Shown: one piece after another, positions 36,162 through 44,094 of the stretch | Position numbering within the stretch: position 1 is the first letter of the stretch | Layout of the letters: the number at the start of each line of letters is the position of its first letter | Assembly (NCBI GenBank): GCA_027486795.1 | Contig: JAIXOI010000055.1 | Span: 55,015-119,014, forward strand | Length of the DNA stretch: 64,000 bases | From: Sphingobacteriales bacterium | GTDB taxonomy: Bacteria > Bacteroidota > Bacteroidia > Chitinophagales > CAIOSU01 | Reading direction: 5' to 3' | Program-made: the position numbers and the translations under genes | The notes under the pieces: model-generated | Seen by the model: only the letters and a program-made list of their open reading frames with translations | Databases searched by the model: none | Told to the model about the DNA's origin: nothing

Positions 36162-37667
36162 ATGGGTTTAAAAGCACTTCTTATTCGTCCATACGCCAAC
36201 TACGTTGCCCGCAAGGTGCGGCAGTGGAGCGCGCGGCCTATGGAGAGCCAGGAGGCGATTTTTAAAACCATCATTGCCAAAGCTCAACACACCGCTTTCG
36301 GCAAAGACCATGATTTTGTAGCAATAAAAAATTACGAGGACTTCAAGCAGCGCGTGCCTATCAGCGACTACGAGCAACTGAAGCCTTACTTTGAGCGCAT
36401 CAAGCACGGCGAGGCGGATGTTACTTGGCCGGGCAAGCCCAAGTACCTGGCCAAAACTAGCGGCACTACCAGCGGTACCAAGTACATCCCCATTACCAAA
36501 GATAGCGTGGGCAACCACTTTTATAGCGCACAAACGGCCATGATGCTGTATATGGCCGAAACGGGCCAGTACAATATTATGGATGGCCAATTGATTTTCC
36601 TTTCGGGCAGCCCCGAGCTGTCCGTGGTAAACGGCATACATACGGGCCGCCTGAGCGGCATTGTAAACCACGAGATACCGGCCTACCTAAAGGGCAACCA
36701 AGTGCCTAGCCGGCAAACCAATTGCATGGACGATTGGGAGGCCAAGCTGGACCAAATAGTGGAAGAGACCATAAACAAAGACCTTACCCTAATAAGCGGC
36801 ATACCGCCCTGGGTGCAGATGTATTTTGATAGGCTACAGGCTAAGACTGGCAAACCAATAAAGGACATTTTCCCCAATTTTAAGGTGTTTGTGTATGGTG
36901 GGGTAAACTATGAGCCTTACCGCGCCAAGCTGGAGCAGAGCATCGGTAAATCGTTGCCTTCGGTGGAGACGTACCCCGCTTCGGAGGGGTTTATTGCCTA
37001 CCAAGACACCCAAACCGAACCCGGCCTGCTGCTGAACGTAAATTCTGGCATATTCTTTGAGTTTGTGCCCGCCAATGAGTATTTCAACGAAAGCCCAACA
37101 CGACTAAGTTTGAAGGATGTGCAATTGGGCGTAAACTATGCCCTTATTATTAATAGCAATGCTGGCCTTTGGGGCTACAGCATTGGCGATACGGTAAAGT
37201 TTGTGAGTACAAAACCTTACCGCTTGGTGGTTACGGGCCGCATAAAGCACTACATATCAGCATTTGGCGAACACGTAATAGGGGAGGAGGTGGAGCAAGC
37301 CATGCTGCACGCCGCCCAGCAAGCAGGCGCAAAAATAACCGAATACACCGTGGCCCCGATGGTGGATGCGGGCACGGAGCTGCCCTACCATGAGTGGTTG
37401 GTAGAGTTTGAGCAAGCGCCAGCGGATATGCAATATCTGGCGCAGCTACTCGACGAACAAATGCAGGCCCTCAACATTTACTATAAAGATTTGATAACGG
37501 GCAGCGTATTGCAGCCGCTAAAGATAACGCCGTTGCGAAAGGGGGCCTTTATTGATTACATGAGGAGCCAAGGCAAGCTGGGTGGGCAAAACAAAGTGCC
37601 GAGGTTGAGCAATGACAGGGCCATCGCGCAAGCCCTGGCTAGATATGAGATGAGAGATGAGAGATGA
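36162..37667 (+). CDS. GH3-family acyl-adenylating/acyl-amido synthetase-like protein
   Basis: 501 residues from ATG 36162. It has the GH3 auxin-responsive family pattern of the ANL (acyl-AMP-forming) fold: 'LAKTSGTTSGTKYIPIT' (phosphate-binding loop), 'SPELSVVNGIHTGRLSG', 'FKVFVYGGVNYEPYRAKLE', 'YPASEGFIAYQD' and 'YSIGDTVKFVSTKPYRLVVTGR', with the hinge and C-terminal subdomain after it. The usual plant reaction joins acids to amino acids; bacterial substrates are unknown. The last eight codons and the stop come from a heptad repeat array, so the C-terminus may differ from relatives. Confidence 0.88.
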   Translation: MGLKALLIRPYANYVARKVRQWSARPMESQEAIFKTIIAKAQHTAFGKDHDFVAIKNYEDFKQRVPISDYEQLKPYFERIKHGEADVTWPGKPKYLAKTSGTTSGTKYIPITKDSVGNHFYSAQTAMMLYMAETGQYNIMDGQLIFLSGSPELSVVNGIHTGRLSGIVNHEIPAYLKGNQVPSRQTNCMDDWEAKLDQIVEETINKDLTLISGIPPWVQMYFDRLQAKTGKPIKDIFPNFKVFVYGGVNYEPYRAKLEQSIGKSLPSVETYPASEGFIAYQDTQTEPGLLLNVNSGIFFEFVPANEYFNESPTRLSLKDVQLGVNYALIINSNAGLWGYSIGDTVKFVSTKPYRLVVTGRIKHYISAFGEHVIGEEVEQAMLHAAQQAGAKITEYTVAPMVDAGTELPYHEWLVEFEQAPADMQYLAQLLDEQMQALNIYYKDLITGSVLQPLKITPLRKGAFIDYMRSQGKLGGQNKVPRLSNDRAIAQALARYEMRDER

Positions 37668-37765
37668 CAAATTAGAAAAGGAAGGTTAAATGAATATGTA
37701 GGGATTAATGGTATAGAGGCAGTTAGTTTTTTGCATTTGTCATCTGTTATCTGCCATCTGTCATT
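37642..37765. repeat. Inverted pair of heptad arrays (GATGACA type) around a 68-bp spacer
   Basis: Left arm 37642-37669: gatatga, gatgaga, gatgaga, gatgaca. Right arm 37738-37765: tgtcatc, tgttatc, tgccatc, tgtcatt, which on the other strand reads AATGACA, GATGGCA, GATAACA, GATGACA. The left arm overlaps the 3' end of the GH3 gene and supplies its stop codon. Confidence 0.75.
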
Positions 37766-37772
37766 TAAACCC

Positions 37773-37780
37773 TATTTTTG
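37773..37780 (+). promoter_or_regulatory. TAnnTTTG -7 element upstream of rseP
   Basis: TATTTTTG matches the -7 consensus and lies 32 bases before the start codon, right after the right heptad arm. No TTG at the expected distance was found; the heptad arm occupies that position. Confidence 0.45.
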
Positions 37781-37811
37781 CACCAATTAATGATAACGCA
37801 TTAAGTAGCAT

Positions 37812-39161
37812 ATGGGAATAGTTATAATGGTGGCACAATTGCTACTGGGTTTGGGTCTACTGGTTTTTATACACGAGCTGGGCCACTATATGGCGGCACG
37901 TGCCTTTGGTATCAGGGTCGAGAAGTTTTACGTTTTTTTCGATTTCAACGGCATTAAGCTATTCAGTAAAAAGATAGGCGATACGGAGTATGGCATAGGC
38001 TGGTTCCCTTTGGGCGGCTATGTGAAGATAAGCGGTATGGTAGATGAGTCGATGGACCTAGAGCAGTTGGCCAGTGAGCCGCAGCCGTGGGAGTTCCGCA
38101 CCAAGCCAGCCTGGCAGCGTTTAATAGTTATGATGGGCGGCATTATCATGAACGTGCTGTTGGGCATCATCATATTTACGTTTGTGCAGTTGCAGTTCAA
38201 AAAAACGTACATACAACCTGCACTTATACCACAGGGCATTTACGCTTACGATTTGGCGCAGCAGTACGGCCTCAAATCGGGCGACCATATTGTGGCCATT
38301 AACGGCAACCCGATTATCAGGGTAGAAGATTTGATTTCGCAAAAACTATTGTTTGCCCCAGCTATAACGGTGGTAAGAGATGGTGATACGCTGCCTACTA
38401 TACAGTTTCCGAATAACGTTTTTGAAGAGCTAAAGCAATCGCGCACGGGCCTAATAGGCCTTGAAAACTTTGAAAGCTATGTGGATAGTGTGGTGCAGTT
38501 TGTGGGCGAGGGTCATGAAACCCAAGCCTATAAAATGGGCTTGAAAAAGGGCGATGTAATCACCTCAATAAACGGCAAGCCGGTAACGGTGTTTGGCGAT
38601 TTGAAGCAACTGCTTGCCGAGTATGATAGCCTTGCTGCCGATGTAGTAGTGCTTCGCGATGGCCAACCCGTAACCTTGCACACCGACTCGATAGAAAGTG
38701 GTGCATTGGGCTTTCAACCAGGTCCTGACCCCAAAAAACTATACGAGCCATACGCCAAGTCATATACCTTTGGGCAGGCGCTGGCGTGGGGTACCCGCGA
38801 TGGTTTAGAGGCTATGTATTACAACGCCAAAGGCCTTTGGTGGATAGCTACGGGTAGGGTTCCTGCCCGCGATTCGGTGCAAAGCCCTATTGGCATAGCC
38901 CGAATTTATGGCGGCGAGTGGGATTGGGCCCATTTCTGGAAAATAACGGGCCTTATCTCGTTCATTCTCGCATTTATGAACTTTCTGCCGATACCCGCCT
39001 TGGATGGTGGCCACGTAATGTTCATTGTTATTGAGGTAATACAGGGCAAACCCGTGAGCCAAGAATTTATGGAGCGAGCCCAGAAAGTGGGTATTATTTT
39101 GATTTTGGGCTTGATGCTGTTTGCATTCGGCAACGATATTTTAAAATCATTTGGCATATAA
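37812..39161 (+). CDS. rseP: RseP site-2 protease (M50 family)
   Basis: 449 residues, usual length. The zinc motif HELGH lies in the first membrane helix (about 21-25, 'LVFIHELGHYMAARAF'). It has two PDZ-like domains (around 'LAQQYGLKSGDHIVAINGNP' and 'YKMGLKKGDVITSINGKPV') and the third-ligand motif 'FLPIPALDGGHV' near the C-terminus, all between three or four membrane segments. RseP cleaves membrane-bound anti-sigma factors and remnant signal peptides. The secreted protein gene 15 bases downstream may share its transcript. Confidence 0.95.
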   Translation: MGIVIMVAQLLLGLGLLVFIHELGHYMAARAFGIRVEKFYVFFDFNGIKLFSKKIGDTEYGIGWFPLGGYVKISGMVDESMDLEQLASEPQPWEFRTKPAWQRLIVMMGGIIMNVLLGIIIFTFVQLQFKKTYIQPALIPQGIYAYDLAQQYGLKSGDHIVAINGNPIIRVEDLISQKLLFAPAITVVRDGDTLPTIQFPNNVFEELKQSRTGLIGLENFESYVDSVVQFVGEGHETQAYKMGLKKGDVITSINGKPVTVFGDLKQLLAEYDSLAADVVVLRDGQPVTLHTDSIESGALGFQPGPDPKKLYEPYAKSYTFGQALAWGTRDGLEAMYYNAKGLWWIATGRVPARDSVQSPIGIARIYGGEWDWAHFWKITGLISFILAFMNFLPIPALDGGHVMFIVIEVIQGKPVSQEFMERAQKVGIILILGLMLFAFGNDILKSFGI

Positions 39162-39176
39162 AAACCACCACCAAAC

Positions 39177-39995
39177 ATGAAAAAGTTGCTATTTTTGTTC
39201 TTGGGCGTTGCTATGGGATTATCGGTTACGGCGCAAGGTCCTTCGGTAATGGTTATTCCCTTCGACCCGGATATGTACTTCTCCGATTCGGACCAAGGTT
39301 TAGCCGAATACAACAAACTGAATGTTAAAGAGGTACGCCAGCAGTTTCGGTATGGCCTCAACATGAACCTCAATGCCCGCATCCTTTCGGCGCACAACAC
39401 CAAAACGATGCTGACCGATACCACTGCCGATTTGGCCAAGGATTTGTACTCCATTTACAAAGGCATCAGCTACTTCTCTGATAAGAGCATGGCCTCTTCG
39501 TCGGTTACAGGCGAAGACCCAGAGCCAACGGGCAAAGGTATCATCGGCGGCGTGTTTAAAAAGAACACCAACAACAAGGGCCAAGACAATGCCAGCAACA
39601 GCAAATCGTCGAACCAGATTGAAGCGCGCAACTACATGAACGTGAAAATACACAACGTGGCCATGCTAGAGTACTTGCACAATAAGTACGGCACCGAAGT
39701 GTTTTTGTTCATCAATCAATTTAATTTGGTTACCAACTTTGAGCATTGCTTGGACAGGGCGAACAACGTTTTCGAGCGTGAGGTGATGATTCACTTTTCG
39801 GTGTTTGATTATACCGGCAAACAAATAGCCGGCGATGTGGCTATAGTGAACCTACCTAGCAACAACAACAATCTTGATTTAATCATCAAAGAGAAGTTTC
39901 CAGTAATAGCCGATTACATAAAAGGCCAATTGCCTCATAATTCTACCATTGGTAATGATGCAGTTGCACCAAATAGCATGATAAAGCAAGATTAA
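39177..39995 (+). CDS. Secreted protein of unknown function
   Basis: 272 residues with a signal peptide (MKKLLFLFLGVAMGLSVTAQ). The start 'PSVMVIPFDPDMYFSDSD' and the later 'KYGTEVFLFINQFNLVTNFEHC' suggest an alpha/beta fold of a kind I have seen in conserved Bacteroidota proteins of unknown role. A poorly ordered Gly/Asn/Ser/Lys-rich loop lies at about 118-145. It follows rseP closely. No enzyme motif was recognised. Confidence 0.65.
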   Translation: MKKLLFLFLGVAMGLSVTAQGPSVMVIPFDPDMYFSDSDQGLAEYNKLNVKEVRQQFRYGLNMNLNARILSAHNTKTMLTDTTADLAKDLYSIYKGISYFSDKSMASSSVTGEDPEPTGKGIIGGVFKKNTNNKGQDNASNSKSSNQIEARNYMNVKIHNVAMLEYLHNKYGTEVFLFINQFNLVTNFEHCLDRANNVFEREVMIHFSVFDYTGKQIAGDVAIVNLPSNNNNLDLIIKEKFPVIADYIKGQLPHNSTIGNDAVAPNSMIKQD

Positions 39996-40031
39996 TTTGC
40001 GATAACGTTTCGCTTATTTCAAAGTTTAATT

Positions 40032-40039
40032 TACTTTTG
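40032..40039 (+). promoter_or_regulatory. TAnnTTTG -7 element upstream of tRNA-Leu
   Basis: TACTTTTG matches the -7 consensus and lies 79 bases before the tRNA. No standard -33 TTG was found. Confidence 0.4.
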
Positions 40040-40117
40040 TCGTCCCGTTCTTAATAAAGGTTTTTAATTGCTGTGCGTTTTGTGTCTTTGGGCATGAAAG
40101 TAAGCTGATGGGAAATT

Positions 40118-40201
40118 GCCCGGATGGCGGAACTGGTAGACGCGCTAGATTCAAAATCTTGTGACTGTGAGGTCGTGTCGGTTCGATTCCGACTTCGGGT
40201 A
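40118..40201 (+). tRNA. tRNA-Leu (anticodon CAA)
   Basis: 84 bases with acceptor stem gcccgga/ttcgggt (two G-U-type pairs), a D arm with GGTAGACGC, an anticodon loop ttcaaaa giving CAA, a long class II variable arm (tgactgtgaggtcgt) and a TTCGATT T-loop. The 3' CCA is not encoded. Reads UUG codons. Confidence 0.95.
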
Positions 40202-40203
40202 CT

Positions 40204-40237
40204 AAGGCCGCTTCGTTTTACGAAGAGGCCTTTTTTA
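40204..40237 (+). terminator. Rho-independent terminator after tRNA-Leu
   Basis: Stem aaggcc-g-cttcg / cgaag-a-ggcctt with one internal mismatch, 5-nt loop, and a run of T after it. Confidence 0.82.
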
Positions 40238-40267
40238 TTTGCTAAAACCATTGCGTTATTTTGTGCT

Positions 40268-40837
40268 ATGGCAAACATAAAAGAGGGTCCATACTTTGAG
40301 GCCATCAAAAAACATTACGTTGAGTTTTGGGGTAAAAAGTACACTGAGCTTACCCTCGCCGAAGGCACGGTTGCCAATTTAGGTCCGCACTTTAAAGTAT
40401 TGGAGTTTGAGCCCCAGCAGCCCGACGATATGTGGTGCTATGCTACCGTTGGCACATCAAACCCAAAAGAAGGCGGCAAGCTGGAGCTATTTATGCTCTC
40501 CAGTAAACAGGATACCAGTATAGTTGAGTTGCTATACAGTACCGCTTACCTGCACCGCAACGGCGATGGTTTGGGACTAGACCACACCGTTAACTTTGGT
40601 AAACCTTGGCAAGACAACTCCAAGTGCGACCATGCCATCGTATCGCCGCCTTACACCGAGCCTCAAGAGTTTATGGAGATATTGACTGCTGCTGGCATAA
40701 CTAAGTTTTATTGGCTGCTGCCCATCACCAGTGCCGAACGGGATTATAAAATAGAGCACGGCGCAGAAAAGCTAGAAGAGCTGTTTGAAGCACATAACAT
40801 GCAATACTGGGATGCCAATAGGGAAAGTTTGGCGTAG
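40268..40837 (+). CDS. Suppressor-of-fused (SUFU) domain protein
   Basis: 189 residues from ATG 40268. An upstream in-frame start inside the tRNA must be rejected because its translation (MAELVDALDSKSC) is the well-known artefact of reading tRNA-Leu. The protein shows SUFU family blocks: 'DDMWCYATVGTSNPKEGG', 'LELFMLSSKQ', 'LGLDHTVNFGKPW', 'CDHAIVSPPYTEP' and 'TKFYWLLPITSAERDYKI'. Bacterial SUFU-domain proteins are often linked to toxin immunity or remain unassigned; no toxin gene is adjacent here. It is monocistronic. Confidence 0.82.
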   Translation: MANIKEGPYFEAIKKHYVEFWGKKYTELTLAEGTVANLGPHFKVLEFEPQQPDDMWCYATVGTSNPKEGGKLELFMLSSKQDTSIVELLYSTAYLHRNGDGLGLDHTVNFGKPWQDNSKCDHAIVSPPYTEPQEFMEILTAAGITKFYWLLPITSAERDYKIEHGAEKLEELFEAHNMQYWDANRESLA

Positions 40838-40890
40838 GTTTGGTGCTTATAGTTGTTTTTACTCCGCTTAAATAGTCGTAATTTAGCACC

Positions 40891-41307
40891 ATGCAGAGCA
40901 TCTTCACCGACAAAGACGAGCAACCCACTTCCGAAGAACTTCAAATCTTTTTGGGTGCTACTTTTCCGTATTGGCTTGAGTTGGCCGCTTTTACTAAATC
41001 ATCGTTGCCACAAGCCGCTGGCGGATGGAATTTTGCTGGCGTTAACTTCGGTTGGGGCTTTCGTATAAGCGATAGCCGCAGGGTTATTATTTATCTATAC
41101 CCACGGGCGTTGTTTTTTACTGTAACCATGGTGTTTAATGCAAAGGCGCAAGAAGCCATTTTGTCAAGCACCGTGGCCGACAGCCTAAAAACTGCACTAC
41201 AAGCCGCCGAAGAGCAACCAGAAGGTCGCAGTATCAGTCTTGAGGTACGCAATGCCGAAGTGGCTGCCAACATCAAGCAATTGATTGAGATTAAGTTGGC
41301 GAGCTAG
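40891..41307 (+). CDS. DUF3788 family protein
   Basis: 138 residues. It shows the DUF3788 pattern: 'GWNFAGVNFGWGFRISDSRR', 'IIYLYPRALFFTVTMVFNAKA' and a C-terminal 'GRSISLEVRN..VAANIKQLI'. The family is small, cytosolic and of unknown role; a ligand-binding barrel has been suggested for relatives but not shown here. It converges on the UbiB-like gene with 5 bases between. Confidence 0.72.
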   Translation: MQSIFTDKDEQPTSEELQIFLGATFPYWLELAAFTKSSLPQAAGGWNFAGVNFGWGFRISDSRRVIIYLYPRALFFTVTMVFNAKAQEAILSSTVADSLKTALQAAEEQPEGRSISLEVRNAEVAANIKQLIEIKLAS

Positions 41308-41312
41308 TTTCT

Positions 41313-42989
41313 CTACAATTTACCATGCTTACTTATAGCGAGCAGCAATCTAACGGCAAAAAAGGCCGCAATAACAAAAGCCACCACACCCAATACGGGC
41401 ACGTTGTAGTAATGCGGCGGTATATCGGCATGGATGATGAGGGCGCTGCCTAGTATCATGGCGGCAACCACTATGGAAAAGGCTATGCGGTTGGCAACGG
41501 TGCTAAAGTCGTGGTTAAAGCGGTCGATTGATGGCGATTCTACATCAAAGTGTACTTTGCCCGCTTTCAATTTCTGCATAATATCCCTAATGTCCTTTGG
41601 CAAGGCAACAAACGTTTCGGCAAAATCCATGTACGTTTCGTACACGTTACGAAGTAGTTTCTTTGGCTCGTATTTGCGGGCAATGAGGCGCTCTACATAC
41701 GGCTCCATGTTTTTGATGATGTTGTACTTTGGGTCGAGGAAAAGGCCCACACCTTCAATCATTACCAATGCCTTTAATAGCAGCAGTAGGTTTTGAGGAA
41801 CTTTTATTTTGTAGGTAAAAAACATGCGGTTCAACCCATCCATTACCTCGGTTGGCTCTATCTCGTCCAGACTTTTATCGGGGTATTCCTCGAAAAAGTC
41901 CATGATGTCGTACTCTAGGTCGCTCAGGTTTTGTATTTCGCCGCCTGCAAACTCCTGTAATACTTTTATCAGTGTTTTGCTATCGCGGCGTGCTAGGGCC
42001 AACATCATGTCGCCCAACAATATCTTGTCCTTCTCAATAATGGTGCCCATCATACCAAAATCAATAAAGCATACTTTTTTGTTGGGCAACACAAAAAAGT
42101 TGCCTGGGTGTGGGTCGGCATGAAAAAAGCCGTGGTCGAACACTTGCTCGAAGTATAGGTTTATGCCATCGAGGGCCAACTGGCTGCGCTCAATGCCATA
42201 CTTAGTAAGCAGTTCTAAATTCGTTACTTTAAAACCGTCAATGTATTCCATGCACAGCACATGCTTAGTGCACAATTTAGGGTAAGCGGTGGGTACATAA
42301 ATAAACTCGTTGCCCGCAAAATTGCGCTGAAACCGCTGTATGTTGGCCGCCTCTGATCGAAAATTGAGCTCTTTCATGATGCTGCGCTCAAACATGCGCA
42401 CCAGCCCTACCGGCTGAAACGATTTGCTCTCGGGGAAATGTTTCTCCACAAACCCAGCTAAGTTGTAGAGGATATATATATCGGCCTCAATGTTGTCAAT
42501 TATATCGGGCCGCTGCACTTTTAGCACCACCTGCTCGCCGGTAATTAGCGTGGCGCGGTGCACCTGCGCCATACTTGCCGAGGCAAGGGGCGTATAGTTT
42601 ATTTCGGCAAAAAGCTCTTCAAGAGGATGCTTGTAGTTGGCCTGCAGGGTGGTTCTTATTAGTTCGGCATCAATGGGCGCTACATGGTCTTGAAACTTCT
42701 CAAACTCATCAATCAATCCTTGGGGCAATAAATCGGGCCGGTTGCTGGCTATTTGCCCAAACTTAATGTACGAGGTACCCAACTCCTCGAAAGCCAGCCT
42801 TAGGCGCTCAAATCTAGTAAAATCAAACACCGATTGTCCTTCGCGGGTAGGCACCCACTTTTCGTTTTTAGGTACCAGCTTACTAAAGTAGGTGTGCGAT
42901 ACAAAATCGGCAAAGCCATACTTAATTAATATGCTTATTACCTGGCGGTAGCGCTTAGTATGTTTAAAGGGAGATTCATTAAGGTCCAT
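41313..42989 (-). CDS. UbiB/AarF (ABC1) family atypical kinase
   Basis: 558 residues from ATG 42989. The ABC1 core includes 'LGTSYIKFGQIASNRPDLLP' (KxGQ motif), 'ASASMAQVHRA' (Ala-rich loop in place of a Gly-rich loop), VVLKVQRP (catalytic Lys), FHADPHPGNF and CFIDFGMMG (metal-binding DFG). Two membrane helices close the C-terminus (from about 505). UbiB-type proteins are ATPases that support isoprenoid-quinone synthesis or lipid handling at the membrane. In Bacteroidota menaquinone is the likely quinone. Function in detail unknown. Confidence 0.9.
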   Translation of the reverse strand: MDLNESPFKHTKRYRQVISILIKYGFADFVSHTYFSKLVPKNEKWVPTREGQSVFDFTRFERLRLAFEELGTSYIKFGQIASNRPDLLPQGLIDEFEKFQDHVAPIDAELIRTTLQANYKHPLEELFAEINYTPLASASMAQVHRATLITGEQVVLKVQRPDIIDNIEADIYILYNLAGFVEKHFPESKSFQPVGLVRMFERSIMKELNFRSEAANIQRFQRNFAGNEFIYVPTAYPKLCTKHVLCMEYIDGFKVTNLELLTKYGIERSQLALDGINLYFEQVFDHGFFHADPHPGNFFVLPNKKVCFIDFGMMGTIIEKDKILLGDMMLALARRDSKTLIKVLQEFAGGEIQNLSDLEYDIMDFFEEYPDKSLDEIEPTEVMDGLNRMFFTYKIKVPQNLLLLLKALVMIEGVGLFLDPKYNIIKNMEPYVERLIARKYEPKKLLRNVYETYMDFAETFVALPKDIRDIMQKLKAGKVHFDVESPSIDRFNHDFSTVANRIAFSIVVAAMILGSALIIHADIPPHYYNVPVLGVVAFVIAAFFAVRLLLAISKHGKL

Positions 42990-43219
42990 CAATAGCGGTT
43001 GATGTTACTAAACTAATAACAATAAAATCTATAGATGGTGAGTAAAATCAGTATTGGTATGGATAATGGTTAGGTAAAAATAGTGGCAGTAATGCTCAAA
43101 ACCGATGTTGAAACCTTTAACAATATACTTAGCATATTGCGCTGAAATGGCTGTTTTGCGAGACAGTTTTCATTGGTTAAAATACTAACCGGCTCCAATA
43201 TCCACTTCTTACTACGGCC

Positions 43220-44032
43220 TCAATCTTTAAAGTTGCCTTTGCGCTTTTCCATGGTGCTCATAAAGGCTTCGTTCAAATCGTTGGAGAGTATCATGGCCGC
43301 ATTCCAGGTGGCAATGTAGTTTAGCCCATCTTCTACGGAGTGGTCGCGGCTGTAGCGTATCATCTCCTTACTTCCCCTTATGGATAATGGCGATTTGGAA
43401 GCAATTTGTTCGGCAATTTCCATCACAGCTTTTAGCAGGCTATCCCTATCAGTGTAGGTACTGTTAACCAAACCGCAGGCTTTAGCCTCAGGGCCCAGCA
43501 CTTTGCGGCCGGTGTACGCCATTTCGCGCACCATGCCATCGCTTATCAGTTTGGGCAAGCGCTGCAGGCTACCCAAATCGGCAACCATACCCATGTCAAT
43601 TTCTTTTATGGTAAAGTAAGCATCTTCGGTGCAGTATCGCATATCGCAGGCGGCCACAATATCCAATCCACCGCCAATGCAGCCACCATGTATGGCAGCC
43701 AACACCGGCTTGCTGCAACGCTCAATAGCATTTATGGGAGCTTGCAGCACCTTCACAAAGGCTCTAATCTTTTCGCGCACCCTGCCTTCACACTCATCGG
43801 CGGTTTCTTGCCTTATGGCCATCAAAAGCTCTAGGTCAATACCCGCACAAAAGTGCTTGCCTTCGCCTTGCAACACTATCACACGGGCATCGGGGTTGGT
43901 ATCCAAGTCCTCAAAAACCGCTTGCAGTTCGTTCCAGGCCAGCTTGTTCAAGGCGTTGGCTTTGTCGGGCCTGTTGAAACTCACCGTTGCCACGTGGTTC
44001 TCAATGGTTAGGCTTAGGGTCTGGTAGGTCAT
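43220..44032 (-). CDS. Delta3,5-delta2,4-dienoyl-CoA isomerase-like enoyl-CoA hydratase/isomerase
   Basis: 270 residues of the crotonase fold. The oxyanion-hole blocks are FCAGIDLELLM and 'IHGGCIGGGLDIVAACDMRY'. The segment 'FTIKEIDMGMVADLGSLQRLP' fits ECH1-type dienoyl-CoA isomerases, with the acidic residues D (CDMRYC), E (KEIDMG) and D (VADLG) at the positions known to be catalytic in that enzyme. It would shift double bonds so that odd-numbered unsaturated fatty acids can enter beta-oxidation. It complements the 2,4-dienoyl-CoA reductase at 17.9 kb, although the genes are not linked. Confidence 0.85.
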   Translation of the reverse strand: MTYQTLSLTIENHVATVSFNRPDKANALNKLAWNELQAVFEDLDTNPDARVIVLQGEGKHFCAGIDLELLMAIRQETADECEGRVREKIRAFVKVLQAPINAIERCSKPVLAAIHGGCIGGGLDIVAACDMRYCTEDAYFTIKEIDMGMVADLGSLQRLPKLISDGMVREMAYTGRKVLGPEAKACGLVNSTYTDRDSLLKAVMEIAEQIASKSPLSIRGSKEMIRYSRDHSVEDGLNYIATWNAAMILSNDLNEAFMSTMEKRKGNFKD

Positions 44033-44094
44033 GGTTTATGCGTTTGGGTGGAAGTGCAAGTTATAAAATTAGGTTGGTTTGTTAGCCAGCGAGA

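Noticed and set aside
40124..40267. Apparent N-terminal extension of the SUFU protein beginning MAELVDALDSKSC
   Set aside because: It is the translation of the tRNA-Leu gene, a familiar annotation artefact; the true start is ATG 40268.
41313..42989. Possible kinase of a signalling system
   Set aside because: KxGQ, Ala-rich loop and C-terminal membrane helices are those of the UbiB/ABC1 family, not of a Ser/Thr signalling kinase.
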